A stretch of DNA of 64,000 nucleotides, taken from contig NC_068558.1 in the NCBI RefSeq assembly GCF_022201045.2, forward strand, positions 8,151,501-8,215,500, given 5' to 3'. Below are positions 34,087-46,444 of this stretch, one piece after another. A program made the position numbers and the translations under genes. The notes under the pieces are model-generated. The model saw nothing but the letters and a program-made list of their open reading frames with translations. It searched no databases and had not been told where the DNA came from. How positions within the stretch are numbered: the first letter of the stretch is position 1; each line of letters begins with the position of its first letter. Origin of the DNA: Citrus sinensis. Its lineage: Eukaryota; Streptophyta; Magnoliopsida; Sapindales; Rutaceae.

Positions 34087-36752
34087 TCATTAACACATCA
34101 TAATTGAAATATGCAAATTGATTGTCATTAAAACTAATTAGTTTTAAAGTTAATTAATCAGATTTGTCTTCCAATTCCAAAGTGCCTTTTCATTTTAAAA
34201 AAATTAAAAATATATTAATAAGACTCGACAGACAATCCAAATTACTATCATTGATAGCATTACTAATTAACCAGTGTCACACATCTCAAATTTTTTTTAT
34301 CTTAAAAAATAATCTCAAATGACGTGGCATTCATTAATTCGTTGGTGAACATAATACAATTAATTCACTTGAATCTTATGAGGAATTATCAAGTAATAAA
34401 TAAATGACATATCATTTAAAATAAAATTTAGGATAAAAAATTTGAAATATTTATCATTACTCACTACTAATTTATCCATGCAGATCCAACTTTAGCATAA
34501 TCGTTATTGAATTAATAAATTTATTAAGCTCTAGTTCGGGATGTAAATAACATTTCTGTTAATTTTTTTTTCCAAAGAAAGAGCATTCAATGCCAAAAGT
34601 GCTTATTACCAATAAAAGCAATGAGAAAAGGACAAATCATTATCCTTTGATAATGAGATAATAAGCTGCAAGTTCTTAGCTGAGCGGCTGCAATTATAAA
34701 GGCAACGAAAATAAGGGTGTGAGAAGTGCTTCCAATTTGTCTTTGATCGAACAAAAAAAATCAAGACCATTGGTGAAGTATGGTGCTAGATTCTTCACAA
34801 TCATGATACACCAGATAGAAAATTCAATTAGGCTCTTTTTGATTTGTTCATTTAGGCCAAGGCCAAGGGCGATTAAATCAAAGGCCTCACTTCGCTTGCA
34901 GGCAAGAAGTGCTTTTCAAGCCACATGGTCTTGCTTTTAATAATAAAATTATAAAAAGGCAAGACAAAGACCAAGCTCCAAAAGCCTAAAAGGAAAGCTC
35001 CATTATTATAGGCTAAATTAATATAAAATATCTAAAGACATCAATATTTTTATGAGAAATCAAGCAAATGCAAATAAAAATTGAGCTTTGGGTTTTAGGT
35101 GAGTGAAGTTTAAGTCAGGGTTTAACACTCGAGGCGCCGCGATCGCTTTCTCCCCACCAAAAAATTAAAGCAAAAGAAAAGTGATTTTATGGTTAAATAA
35201 ATGCAAGTTTTCATTATGCATAAATAAAATTGTTTTTTAGCCACATCAATAAGACACCAGTAAGTAACTGTTGGAGGAATTAGATGAAATTCTTTCTCGT
35301 AATTTTATAAAAATTCAATTGTAAAAATGTGGAAAGAAAAGGATCAATAAAAAAAAAGTTTTGATTTTGTTATGTAAGAGATTTTTTATTCTTTTTTTCC
35401 CTATTATTTCATTGAGAGTTAAAACTTAAAAGTTAAAACTAAGAAATTCTAAAAATAAGAATAATCAATGTAATCATATCTATACGAATTAGGTGATTTT
35501 CTTCGACCACCTATCTACTATCTTTGTCCATAAAAAAATTTAAAAAAAAAAGATAAAAATTCCTCATTATAATAATAGTTTTTCTGAATCTTCTTTATAA
35601 GGGAGTAAAATAAATAATGAGAGATAATCTTTTTATGTTAAAAATTTTATATTTTTAATTCCAAAAATTTACATAAAATATTTATTTTCAATTTTAAAAT
35701 TTAAAATATAATTTGACAGAAATTCTGTGAGTTGCTTAAAAATTTTCAGCTGCAAAAGCTGTGAAGATAACAAAGCAACGGGTCTTATTCTTCATAAGAA
35801 TCCAACTCTAACCTCCAAGATTCAACAAAACCAACCAACTTCATCTTTCAAAGTTAGGGAAACCATATATCATTGCTACACAAATTCTCATAGATTCTCA
35901 AAAGTAAGCCTTTTTTTTAAACAGTGTTAACAAACTAAAGGAGTTAAAAGGAGCAATTTGTTCTCTCTTTATTTTTCTCTTTAGCTTCGATTTTGGTAAA
36001 ATGAGCCTGTTCCATTAATTGGGTTTGTAGTTTGTAGGCTGCTCTCAAATGGGTAAAGCTTAGATTTTTGGTAGCTTCTGCAAAAGTGGTTTCTTTCTGT
36101 TAGTTTTTGCGGTTTCAAAGGAGTTTTTAGGAAATGGGGTTCTCTTCATTGATGGGCTTGGTTGTAGAATGAAGGCTGCTTTCAATTGGCTGGAGTTTGG
36201 ATTTGTGATATCTGTTCACAAACGGAGTTGTTTGTTGTAATTGTTGCTTGTGTCGCTGGGCTCTGATTGATTGTCTGAAGTTTATAGACTAAGGATTGGG
36301 GAAGGTAGCACTGATTCCTCTTGTTTAAGTGTAATTAACTTATGCTTTTTTTTCCTCTTTTGCGCTTTGTATCTTTGATTGATTGTTCTTCCTTTTTTGG
36401 AGGGGTTTCTTTGTGGAATTGATAAATGCAACGGAGATTTAGAGGCTAATACTCAGTTTGGATTTGAACATTGATTAGTTAGGTTTCAGAATTGTGTATT
36501 GACCGTAGTGGCAGAGAGGAAAATTTTGCTTGAGTTTGAGTATGAACTGTGCTAAAGTTTGCTTGTAGTGTAGTAGATTATTGGTCTGAAAGTTAGTGGT
36601 TATCTGTTTTGAGAATTGGAAAATACTTTGTCAAGTTTGAATACATGGAAATTGTTCCCTTCAGGTTTTTAATGTTGAGAATTGAATCAAAGGGAGATAT
36701 TTCGGTTGTAGAATTTGGTTAGCGTTTGTTTTCTGTGGAAAGGAGAGTGGAA
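34087..36752. other. Intergenic, and 5' region of the POLAR-like gene
   Basis: AT-rich, with no coding signal. A second copy of the GGCAAGAAGTGCTTTTC block is near 34902. From about 35730 the base composition becomes more balanced, so the 5' UTR of the downstream gene, possibly with a 5' UTR intron, probably starts there (inference). Confidence 0.4.
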
Positions 36753-39700
36753 ATGGATTTGTGGGTTGTTGTAGGAGCTGCTGCCGCCGGATATATTGCC
36801 AAGTATTGGCAGAATCTTTCGATGGATAGAGATAGCTTATCGGAGTTGTCTTCAAAGGGCTCCAATTTTGAGAAACCTGATTTGCCCAGCTGTCCCATCC
36901 GCAGATTGGTGCAGAGGAAGAAGCTACACAAAGATGCTTCTACAAATCAGAGAAAGGTTTCGGATGAGGGATACAAAGATACATGCGAACGAGGTGGTGG
37001 TTCAGCGATAGAAGTGGCTTCTACTAGTGAGTTTGATGGTGAAAATCTAGAAAGCTTAGGAAATTACGAGAATTGCAATTTTCTTTCTATATCTACTTTA
37101 CCGTCTGGATTCTTGCCAAGTGATAACCTAGAAGGAAATGATTGTGATAGTGGATTAAGTGGTGATATTGGTGGTAATGATCAGAATCCTTCTACAAATG
37201 AAATGGGTTCTTTTCATGGTTCTGCAAGGAACAAAAGTTATCTGAGTTCTAAAATTTCATATCAGCATTTGATCAGACCTCTAAATTCCCTTGAAAGTTG
37301 CCTTATGGCTCAGCTATATCAAAAACACACCAAAATGGAAGAGTATGTGCTTAGTTCCCTTCCATCACCATCAAAACCAACAATTAGGCAATTGTTTGTT
37401 ACTGATGGAAGCCAGATAATCAGCAGAGCAAGCACTGAATTTCACAATGTAAGAGAAAGGGTTGATGATTACAAGCTGTATAAGGAAGCCTGCTTGAAGA
37501 AAAATGAAAATCTGCTTGGGGTCTCTCAGCTGCCCCAAACTGGGTCTGTGGATTTCCCCAAGAAGATGAAATTTAAGTCAGGAAAGGGGCGGTTTGGAAG
37601 ATTGAGCATTTCCAGTAAATATAGTGACGGATCATACTTTCATTCACAAGGTGCTATAGTTCTCATACTTTTAGTGAAATTTTAGTTTCACTTAAGTACC
37701 AAAATCTAATATTGAAGGAATTTATTCTTCTTTTATTGTTTATTTGCATCTTTTTCTTTTCTTTACTGAAAATTGAATTCCTTGTTTACAGAGAAAATCC
37801 TAAAGAAATCCCTTTTTCTATGAGATGAAACACCGAACTTGTTCATTGCCGTCATAAAATTTTTCTTTTACACACTTCTTATCATGAATATGTAGCCAAT
37901 AATACGTAATTGACAAAACCTCATTAGCAACCACTTATTGGACTTTGACAGATTTGTTGCCCTACAACAATTCAGATTGTGTATCTATTACTCTATTCTT
38001 TGTTACACGATGTTGTTCTCTTATTGTGACAAAATTCTTATTTATTTATTCTTCAGGTTCACAAGATGCAAAAACTCTCTTCTGTCTTGGAATTTCAATT
38101 GGTATTATATCCTCATTTATAGCAAACAGAGGGGAAGTAGACAAATTGAAAGAGTTGTTGAAGCAGACAGAGAACTTGGTTCAAGATTTACAAGAAGAAC
38201 TCGAGATGAAAGATTCATTGACTGTGAAGGAGCTAGCTAATGAGAATAATGACTCACTATCTGCATGTGACAATTCCTTTAATGACAGCATGCCAAAACA
38301 TTTTTGTCTGGAACAAAGTAAGGATAACTTAGCAAAACACGATGGTGAAAAATCCTTTGACAAGAATGCTGAGGAGAGTATAGAATCTATGAGTCAAATT
38401 GAAGCAGAACTTGAAGCTGAGCTCGAGAGGATGGGGTTAAATATGAATTCTTCTAGCTTGGAAAGAAGATTGTCCGATTTCGTTGAGGCAAGTGTTTATG
38501 TTAAGTATGAATTAATTAGTTTCAAGTGGCATGATGTCATTGTAGTGACACACGAGTCTGTCTTTTGTTTGGGTTAGTGTATGACATACTTAAATATGCT
38601 TGGAGAATACACCAAAACAATAAATAATAATTCGGAGCTGTTCTTCATTATCCACATTATGCAGAACTCTTTTGAAATTGAATCAAGCAGTCCATGATAT
38701 AGTTTTATTGGTCTATTTTTGTCATTTTGACTGCATAAGCAGACATAGGTTGCAAGGGTGACTTACGTTATTGTACAAGTATTCAATGCATATGTTATGC
38801 CAACACATACAGGTCTAATGTTTTTTCTTCCTTTATCGTGCCCCTGCTTAATATCTCTTCCGAATGTATCATATACCTTCTTTCTACACTTTTCCTTAAA
38901 ATAAAATCAAGAGTGATGTAAAAGCTGGAATAACATGTTGACTATATGCTGACTAAACCAAACAAAATGAACTACATAGAAAAGGTCTAAAGAAACCTCT
39001 TAACTGTCAGATCCATTTAACCTGTAATGTTTCTTGCTTAGATATGTTGTAATAAAGATTTTTTCTTGGGTAAGATGATGCATTGAGCTGTTTATTATGC
39101 AAGGGCTAACAGTGGTTAAATGTGCACAGCTTGACCCAGACTTTGAAGCAGATTTTGCACAAGGTGAATTGAAAGCCAACATGATCAATAGAGACAAAAC
39201 CGACTCCAATCAGGATGCCAGTGGATCCTCCACTCACCACTCTGGAAATTATGCTGTCTCTCCCCGAGAACTGAGCATGCGTCTGCATGAAGTTATTGAA
39301 TCAAGACTGGAAGAACGTGTAAAGGAGCTGGAGACAGCCCTTGAGAACAGCCAGAGAAAGGTGCAACTCATGGAATCACAGCGTAAGAGTTCTTGGAGAA
39401 AGTTCTCAAACAGTCCACTGAGATTTTCTTCGGACGAAGAAAGTAAAGAAGAATGTAATGCCATGGCTGAGCCTCTAGTTATGAATTTGTCAGGGGAAGC
39501 TCTAGATGCATACAATGAGGCTTATGAAGAGTTGATGAAGATAGATGACTCAGAAGAAGAAAACTCGCCGTCAGGGGATTTTGAAAATAACCATCAGATC
39601 GGTTCACATCCATTTGATCGAAGTGTATCGTGGGTTCACAATGGAATCATAAATGGATCCTCGCCGCATACTGTACACAATAAAGAGAAAATATTGAATG

Positions 39701-39915
39701 AAGTCCATTCAAGTCAGAGAACAGTGTCAGAAGAGTACAGCTTGAGAGTTCAAGAATTACTTGATGTTGGAATATCTGGAGACGAGAGCAGTGACTGTGA
39801 GGTTGAGATGGAGAAGCAACTGATAAAGCAGATTGTGGAGAAAACCAAAAAGGGTTCTCCTGGAGTGCTGAATGCACAGAAGTGGTTATTCTTGATGGAT
39901 GAAGATAAGCACTGA
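36753..39915 (+). CDS. POLAR-like protein (stomatal-lineage polarity family)
   Basis: Three exons: 36753-37650, 38057-38487 and 39130-39915. They join in frame to 704 residues. The N-terminus, MDLWVVVGAAAAGYIAKYW, is a short hydrophobic segment. A second hydrophobic stretch (LFCLGISIGIISSFIAN) starts exon 2. Coiled-coil regions follow (VDKLKELLKQTENLVQDLQ; SRLEERVKELETALENSQRK), together with the family-like ELEAELERMGLNMN and LDPDFEADFAQGELKANM. I recall these from POLAR (polar localisation during asymmetric division and redistribution) and its paralogues, which mark one cell pole in stomatal-lineage divisions and scaffold kinases. Intron 2 uses a GC donor (GAG|GCAAGT), which is the only choice that keeps the conserved VE-LDPDF join. 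The ATG at 36753 is the first in frame. Family assignment is from memory. Confidence 0.75.
38488..39129 (+). other. GC-AG intron in the POLAR-like gene
   Basis: The donor reads GAG|GCAAGTGT and the acceptor GTGCACAG|CTTGAC. The GC donor otherwise matches the consensus perfectly, as GC-AG introns usually do. The nearest GT site, four bases later, would put the next exon out of frame. Confidence 0.8.
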
Positions 39916-40587
39916 AAAAATACAAACGGAATTTTTAAAATATGTATAGATACATAACAGATTCGTATTCTTAACCACAGTAGGGCACACATTGTATTTG
40001 TTGATTTTGACTCATAAACCCTCCGTCCAGCCTATGATGCTCTTATTGTCTTTTGATTGTAGCACCATAGAACTGGTGAAGGAACATTTCAGTGATTTCA
40101 CTTCAGGGTCATATATAAACTAGTTTAGAATTTGAGATTCTGATGTGTTGGTTAAATTCTCATCAAACCTATTTTCAACCCAATAGAGCTTTTTCAGTGA
40201 GTTATAATATATCCTTCAGTGCTCATTTGAACTTATTTTTCTCTTGACTGCTCTTCATTTTCAGGTGTGAGGACATTTAAAAAAAAAGAGCCATACGTTC
40301 ACTATTTGCAGTTTATACATAAACGCGGGGAAAAGGATGAGAACGTTATTGTAGACAAAATGAATGATTCTTAGTTAAAGCCTGCAGACGTCCAGTGCTA
40401 TTTTCATTATTCCCACTTTTTCTCACCTTCTTTTCCCTTTTAGTATATGAGGTTGTAAGTGTACGCAAGCTCACAACAGATGATGTAGATGGCATTTAGG
40501 AAACTCAGAAGGGCGCACGAGACCTGGCCGCTAGCGTATACACTAAATCAAGAAATTACTTTCATTATGCATCAGTAATGGCAACTG
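39916..40587. other. 3' region of the POLAR-like gene
   Basis: No coding signal; the 3' UTR is probably in the first few hundred bases. Confidence 0.4.
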
Positions 40588-40818
40588 ATGATTCCAGTCT
40601 TCTCCCTAAACCCTTTTGTAACTTGTACTTGTTTCTTCTGTTGGTATTACTACCAACCGATGGCTGCTGTGCCTAAATTTACTTATCTCAGATGGAGAAA
40701 TCCAATAACTAGAGTTGCTGAGGGCTACAAAAACACTCCTAATAAAAAGTTTGTCAGAAGATATAAGAGGGATCCTCTGATCCCTGATTCAGTTGACTAC
40801 CTGAATGTCAGTGCCTGA
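40588..40818 (+). CDS. Possible small basic protein, unrecognised
   Basis: An open frame whose only reasonable ATGs are at 40588 and at 40660 (MAAVPKFTYLRWRNPITRVA). From the inner ATG it codes for 52 residues, rich in Lys/Arg and Tyr (GYKNTPNKKFVRRYKRD), ending DSVDYLNVSA. The composition looks protein-like, but I recognise no family and find no flanking exon with certainty. It could be a remnant exon. Confidence 0.25.
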   Translation: MIPVFSLNPFVTCTCFFCWYYYQPMAAVPKFTYLRWRNPITRVAEGYKNTPNKKFVRRYKRDPLIPDSVDYLNVSA

Positions 40819-41328
40819 GAATAATTCTTTCGGCGTCCTTCGTATTGTAAAGCTAAGTCATTCAACTTGACTAGGACGAGGAATTCCTACTATAGGTCCT
40901 AACAAACACTACTCTAAGGAGCCATTTAGTAAATTATTCAACCTGAAATTCCATTAGGATTTATGTGTGTCGGGTATGCTCAACAGAGAGCAGAGATTCA
41001 TACAAACAGAGCTGCAATTATTCATAGTTAATTAACGACACGCAACTGAAACAATTTTTCTGAGGACTCAGCATCATAGTTTTTTATTGATAGAAAGCAC
41101 ACAAACTGACATCGTAGAGTTCATTAATAACACTTCAAAAAAAAGGCCAAGATGTCTTGGACTATGAAGTTTTGGCCATGCAAGGCTTTCTGTGTCCCCA
41201 TACACTACAGAATTGTGAGCGGTGACCACTATGATGGTGATTCAGGAATTTTATCTGATCTAGTTAAAATCGAAACAAGAAAACTCACGGTGTTCATTCA
41301 AGACAATCTTGGAGATTCTGGGGATTCA

Positions 41329-41619
41329 TCAGTTTGGCATCAAAACCCCTGCTTCAGATTTGAGAAAGGCCATTTTCTGGCTCCGGAGATATGCGACCTT
41401 AATCTGAATGCCCATGGATGCGTCTTTGCCAATGTTTAGATAGTTATTCTCCATTTCCTCCTTTTCAATGTGAGAGAGCCTCTTCCTCAGAATCTTGAGC
41501 CTCATTTCTGCTTTACGCAAGTCCTTAAAGCATGCAGCGAAAATAGAGTTGGGCAGCTTCTTGTTTATCGGAAGAGAGATTTCCTTGAAGAGAACTGAGC
41601 CAATGATATGGTTGCGCAT
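41329..41619 (-). CDS. Possible small protein, unrecognised
   Basis: A minus-strand open frame of 96 codons from ATG 41619 (MRNHIIGSVLFKEISLPINK). The middle is helical and highly charged (KDLRKAEMRLKILRKRLSHI). A plus-strand open frame at 41152-41439 overlaps its 3' end, so at most one is real. I see no family motif; a pseudogene fragment or chance frame is possible. Confidence 0.25.
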   Translation of the reverse strand: MRNHIIGSVLFKEISLPINKKLPNSIFAACFKDLRKAEMRLKILRKRLSHIEKEEMENNYLNIGKDASMGIQIKVAYLRSQKMAFLKSEAGVLMPN

Positions 41620-42933
41620 TTGATCAAATCATCAATCTGGGCCCTCCTGGAAATGATCTTCCATTGAGGAGGATGGATATGGAAGATCCAGCGACTAACA
41701 TGTCACGTACAATGATTTATTTTCTTTCAAACTCTTCAAACTACTTTCCATTTTGAAGATTGAAAGAGGTAAAGAACAAGAAGAAAGCAAGATTGAAGGG
41801 CGAATGTAGAATTTTTTTTTTTTTTTTTCTGGAAACGAGATTGCAGGAAAAGTACAAGAAAGAAATGGGAGGGAGGGAGCCTCAAAAGATTCGTTATACG
41901 CTGTTGTACTCTTTGGAGGGAGATTTCGAGTTCGTTAGCTAAAGGGCAATTTTGCCACGCACTATAAACAATTAACAGCAATGAATTTGACTATTGAATT
42001 ATCACCTTAGTCTTCATTCACACCTCCATGCACAGCAACTTATATAAATTTTCTTTTAGTCAATCAGAATTTTAGCCGATATGAGTAAAACAGAATAATT
42101 TTATGTAATATGAATTCAATGATTTTTATATATTAATGGAATAAAAATCATATGCACTAATTTGCTCATTGGCATATTTGGTTTGAAGAAATGAAAAGAA
42201 AGAAAATGAGAGACAAATAAAAGACAAATAAAAAAGAACAGATAATTTTATCTTTATGTCAAACCAACTAATTCTCTGCCTACACTTTAAAATCTACAGA
42301 ATGTACTGATTTTACTAAATTTAATTTTTGAAAAAAAAGCCCAAATATTAAAATTAACTCCTCAAAAATCAAAATCAGTGTCAAATGCCAAACGATCACC
42401 AAGCCCTAAACAACTTTTTTTAAAAAAATAATAAAGACTATCTAAATTACATTTAGTATAATTTACAGCCACTAAAAATAACCAAAAAGAAAATGAGACA
42501 AAGAAGCGAGTTAAATAGAGCCAATCTCATATAGCCATATAGGAGACCCAACAACAAATGGGTAACACAGAACTGCCGCGATCCAGGTGTCGAGACAAAG
42601 TTGATAACTTGTAAACAATTCGTAGAATACAACATAATGACGGTAATAATATAAAATTCTTATGCTTTCTAAACTGCAGGGAGAGAGAGAGAGAGTAAAG
42701 AATCTTAAAACTACAATTATTTGCTAACAAACTCATGTTTTGTCACCGAGGGGGGAAAAAAAACCAAGTGTTCCTTGTTCATCAAGAAAATCCGGCATAA
42801 ATAACAAGAGCAGTTCAAAAATAAAATGCGGCCAACACTAAGACAAAGAACAGTCCGACAAATTTTATAATCCTTATGCTATGATCGCTTCCATTGGAGG
42901 GATAGGGCAAAACCTTCTATGATACTGCCACTC
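41620..42933. other. Intergenic, and 3' region of the glycine-rich RNA-binding protein gene
   Basis: AT-rich, with short (GA)n near 42680-42694. The last 200-400 bases are probably the 3' UTR of the minus-strand gene at 42934. Confidence 0.4.
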
Positions 42934-45276
42934 TCATTGCCTCCCACCAAACCCAACCTCTGGATTTCCGTCAAGCCCAGACTCAGGATTTCCGTCAAGC
43001 CCAGACTCAGGATTTCCGTCAAGACCAGCATCAGTGCCTCCAGTGTCACCTGAGAGGTCTCCGAACCCGGTATTTTCATCATACCCACCATCAGTACCAC
43101 CGGCACCACCAGCAACACCAAAATTTGAACTCCCACTACCATAACCTCCTAAGTTTCCACCCATAGAGTCAGCAGCTCCATCATAGCCAGCATTATTGCC
43201 ACTACCAGCACCACCGGTAACACCAAAATTTGGGCTCCCACTACCATAACCTCCAAAGTTTCCACCCATAGAGTCACCAGCTCCATCATAGCCAGCATTA
43301 CTGCCACTACCAGTATTTGCTCCACCTCCATAAACACCGCTATTTCCTCCATAATTACTACCATAACCTCCACCACCATAGCCACCACCTCCATAACCAC
43401 CACCACCACCACCACCGTAGCCACCACCTCCGTAACCACCGCCTCCAAAGCCGCCACCTCCATAGCCACGATTTCTATCAGCTGCATAATTCACCCTTAC
43501 ACGACGGCCATGAAGATCCTGCAGTACTAGCTTTCCTTAGTTATTACTAATTTTCGAGAGTGAAATCAACCATTGAAGATAGAAAAGATATACAATCCAA
43601 GACACTTCATGATATAAAACTAGTCCAAGGGTATCATAGACATCAACAAGTTTTAGCTGTCACCAAACTTGATGCACAAACAGACACAGTCAATTCATGG
43701 CACTTACGTTTATATGAAAACTTAAGACCAATTAATCGTTTAGAGATAACCTCACACATAAAGCTCGAAACAAAATTCAATGTACATCATTTTAATCTAC
43801 CTTTTAGCTGGTGGGGACAGTAAATCAGCTTAGAATGGCCACCAGTTCGATCAGAGCAAAATATGAAAATGGTTAATACTAGTACTATTGCTAGTCTACT
43901 CAAAGAGCATATGACAGTAAACAAAACCATATGCCATAAGGTGATTCGCTGGCAACAATGACTGTTGATAAAAAGGTCTGTAGACAAGCACACTAATACT
44001 AGTGGCTCCAACAAATGGCAGTTAGATCAGCGACAAGAAAATATATAATCACAAATTGAAAATGTACAACAGTAACAAATCCACGTTAACCATTTGAAAT
44101 TCACAGAACCTAATTGGAAGCTCAAATGAGCATTCCCTAGTTGCTATGGACTTCAAATCCTTATGGAGAATGAGAAGCCTGCTAACTTTCACCGAACAAA
44201 GACAATAATTAACTTTCAAACAACTCGAATATGACACTAAGAATTTACAAAAAGAATTGTGTGACATTCAAGAAAAAATATCACATGACACCAAATACTC
44301 AAAAAGTCAGTAGCCTTCTTGTTGGTCGCGTAATACATACTCCATAAAGACCAAATGCATGCACAACAAATCCAACATCATTTATTCAACCTAAAGCAAA
44401 TTGCATAAGTATTCTCAACCACCAGCAAATGGGTATTTCTTGTCATAAAATCATAGACCAGTAATTAGTACATATCTATATCATTTCAACAACATATATT
44501 TAGCAAGAAATTTCATGCCCTTCCCTAGACACAAGAAGCATTAAATGTCACCTGTCCATCCAAGGCTTGGATGGCACTAGACGCCTCCTCCACAGTGCTG
44601 AATGTGACAAAACCAAATCCTCTGGATCTACCAGTTTCACGATCCAAAATGATTCTTGCTGCAAATATATTTAGTTGATAAGCATCTATCTCTGAAAATG
44701 AAAAGCTTATATACCAATATAAACTTGGACCGTAATCAAAATAATTAGAAAACAGAGGTCGTAGTTGGATTTAGTTTCTCTTGTTTTTCTTGCGTGTGCG
44801 CGCGCGCATTCTTGGTGGTATAAAACACACGACCCATCAAACAATCAACCTCATATGTGAAACATTTTATGGTCAAATTGAAAACATCTTTTCATTTCAT
44901 AAAATCATAAATCACTAGCATAAACTGTTTTAACCATAAAATCACAAGTATATAAATTTGGCAAAAGCTTACCTTCATTGACATAACCATATTTAGCAAA
45001 AGCTTCTCTCAAGCTATTGTCATCCATGTTATATGAAATGCCTGCAACCAAAAGCTAGTAGTATCAACACAAATATCACTTATCTAAAAGAAAAAAAAAA
45101 TGAAAGATAGGCATCACAACTTAAAAAGAGCAGGATGCACCTCCAACAAAAAGTTTCGAAGATGACATGCATCGTATTGCTTGGTAGATGGATGGGTTGG
45201 ATATAGATGATTCACAACTGATCCGCTTGCCAGCAGTCTGCCTAAGTATATTCCCAACCTTTCTAAAGAAAGCCAT
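42934..45276 (-). CDS. Glycine-rich RNA-binding protein, mitochondrial type
   Basis: Four coding exons: 45276-45141, 45041-44973, 44658-44552 and 43518-42934. They give 298 residues. The first 35 or so residues ([20 protein letters not shown]) form an Arg/Lys/Ser-rich presequence. One RRM follows, with RNP2 KLFVGGISY and RNP1 RGFGFVTF, ending [12 protein letters not shown]. The rest is glycine-rich ([14 protein letters not shown]), then two 35-residue repeats starting NAGYDGA, then three GLDGNPE(S/V) units. Mitochondrial proteins of this type in plants bind organelle RNA and several act in C-to-U editing or stress responses. A 5' UTR intron is likely, from a donor near 45957 (AAAAG|GTATGC) to an acceptor near 45287 (TTGTTTTAG). 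Confidence 0.9.
42962..43033 (-). repeat. 24-bp coding tandem repeat (three copies)
   Basis: Units at 42962-42985, 42986-43009 and 43010-43033, nearly identical, encoding GLDGNPES on the minus strand near the end of the glycine-rich protein. Confidence 0.9.
43078..43287 (-). repeat. 105-bp coding tandem repeat (two copies)
   Basis: Two adjacent units, limits approximate, encoding NAGYDGA(G/A)DSMGGN and then (F/L)GGYGSGS in the glycine-rich protein. They differ by a few substitutions. Confidence 0.8.
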
Positions 45277-46444
45277 TATAATAACCTAAAACAACATATT
45301 TAAAAAAAAAATCAAGCTTCAAAATCTGACATAAAGAAGACAAGAGATAAAGCAGAAACATGCTATCAGCATACCATCTAACTCATTTCTTCAAATAAAA
45401 GCAAACCATTCAGTCCTTACCAGCCAATTACAATCTAATTAGGCAATGAAGTTCAAGCATACGATAGAGACAAACAACAAACACAGCCACAACCGCGGGC
45501 ACATTCATAAAAGCTCATAGGAAAAATATTATCAAACAGTTAACAAAACATGCAGTTCAATCAACATCTCCACCTAAAGAAAGAAAAAGAAATGCATCAT
45601 AACAAAAACTTGCCAAATGATCTATGAATAAAGCAACAATATTTACAACATCCATATTTTCATACTCGTTTTCCCACGCTTTCTCGCCAACTAAGCACGA
45701 AAGTCGAACAGAAACACTAAGATCCCTAATATAAACATCAGAAAAGCTAATAAAGCGCAAATTTTTACACACTAGACCAAACTGCTTACAAAACAGAACC
45801 CTAAAACAATAGTTTAAAGGAAAAAAAAAAAAAAAGAAACGAAAATCGAAAAGAAAATAAAGAGAAAATCGAACGATAGAAAAATCTTGATCAAGAACCT
45901 AATCGATTAGTTTTTACGGTTTTTTTTCTTAAATTTAAAACATAGTTTCGAAGCATACCTTTTGCTGAAAGAAGAAACTAAAACCCTGTGATCGAAAAGG
46001 GGTTTATGTAGGTAAAATGAATGAGGGTTTGAGTCGACTCTGGAAAGGGAGAAGAGATCTGGTCCGTTGGATTTTGTACGTCCTGATTTGGACCGTTGGA
46101 TGCGGTACGTGGCGGTGAGGTTTGAGATATTTGTTAGTAGACATAATCTCGCACGTGTGAGCTTATTGGGTTCTCAGGCTTTTCCCTATTTGCCCATTTA
46201 AAAAAAAATTAAAACAGAGAAATTCAAATTACTTGCAGTAATTATTCATAAAAAAAAAACTTTATTTTATTATTATTATTATTTTAAGTTTTAACTAAGG
46301 GGACAAGCTTAAGCTTCATCACCACAGAAATAAGTCAAGAAAAAGAACGGAAATTCAATCACGGACCAACAAACCTCAATCTCAAAGACTCGGAAATCAA
46401 AGGCCCTCCAAGATTGAAACTTGATCCGAAATTGAAGCATCCAA
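45277..46444. promoter_or_regulatory. Shared upstream region between divergent RNA-binding protein and presenilin genes
   Basis: The two start codons are 1.17 kb apart on opposite strands. The left part is probably the 5' UTR intron of the RNA-binding protein gene (about 45287-45957), so its transcript should start near 46000. The presenilin transcript should start within the last 130 bases or so. Between them, a core of perhaps 300 bp must serve both promoters (inference). Confidence 0.5.

Noticed and set aside
41152-41439. 95-codon plus-strand frame
   Set aside because: It overlaps another weak frame on the opposite strand and has no recognisable motif.
43149-43550. Val- and His-rich frames over the glycine-rich exon
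   Set aside because: They are other-frame readings of the GGN-rich repeat in the RNA-binding protein.
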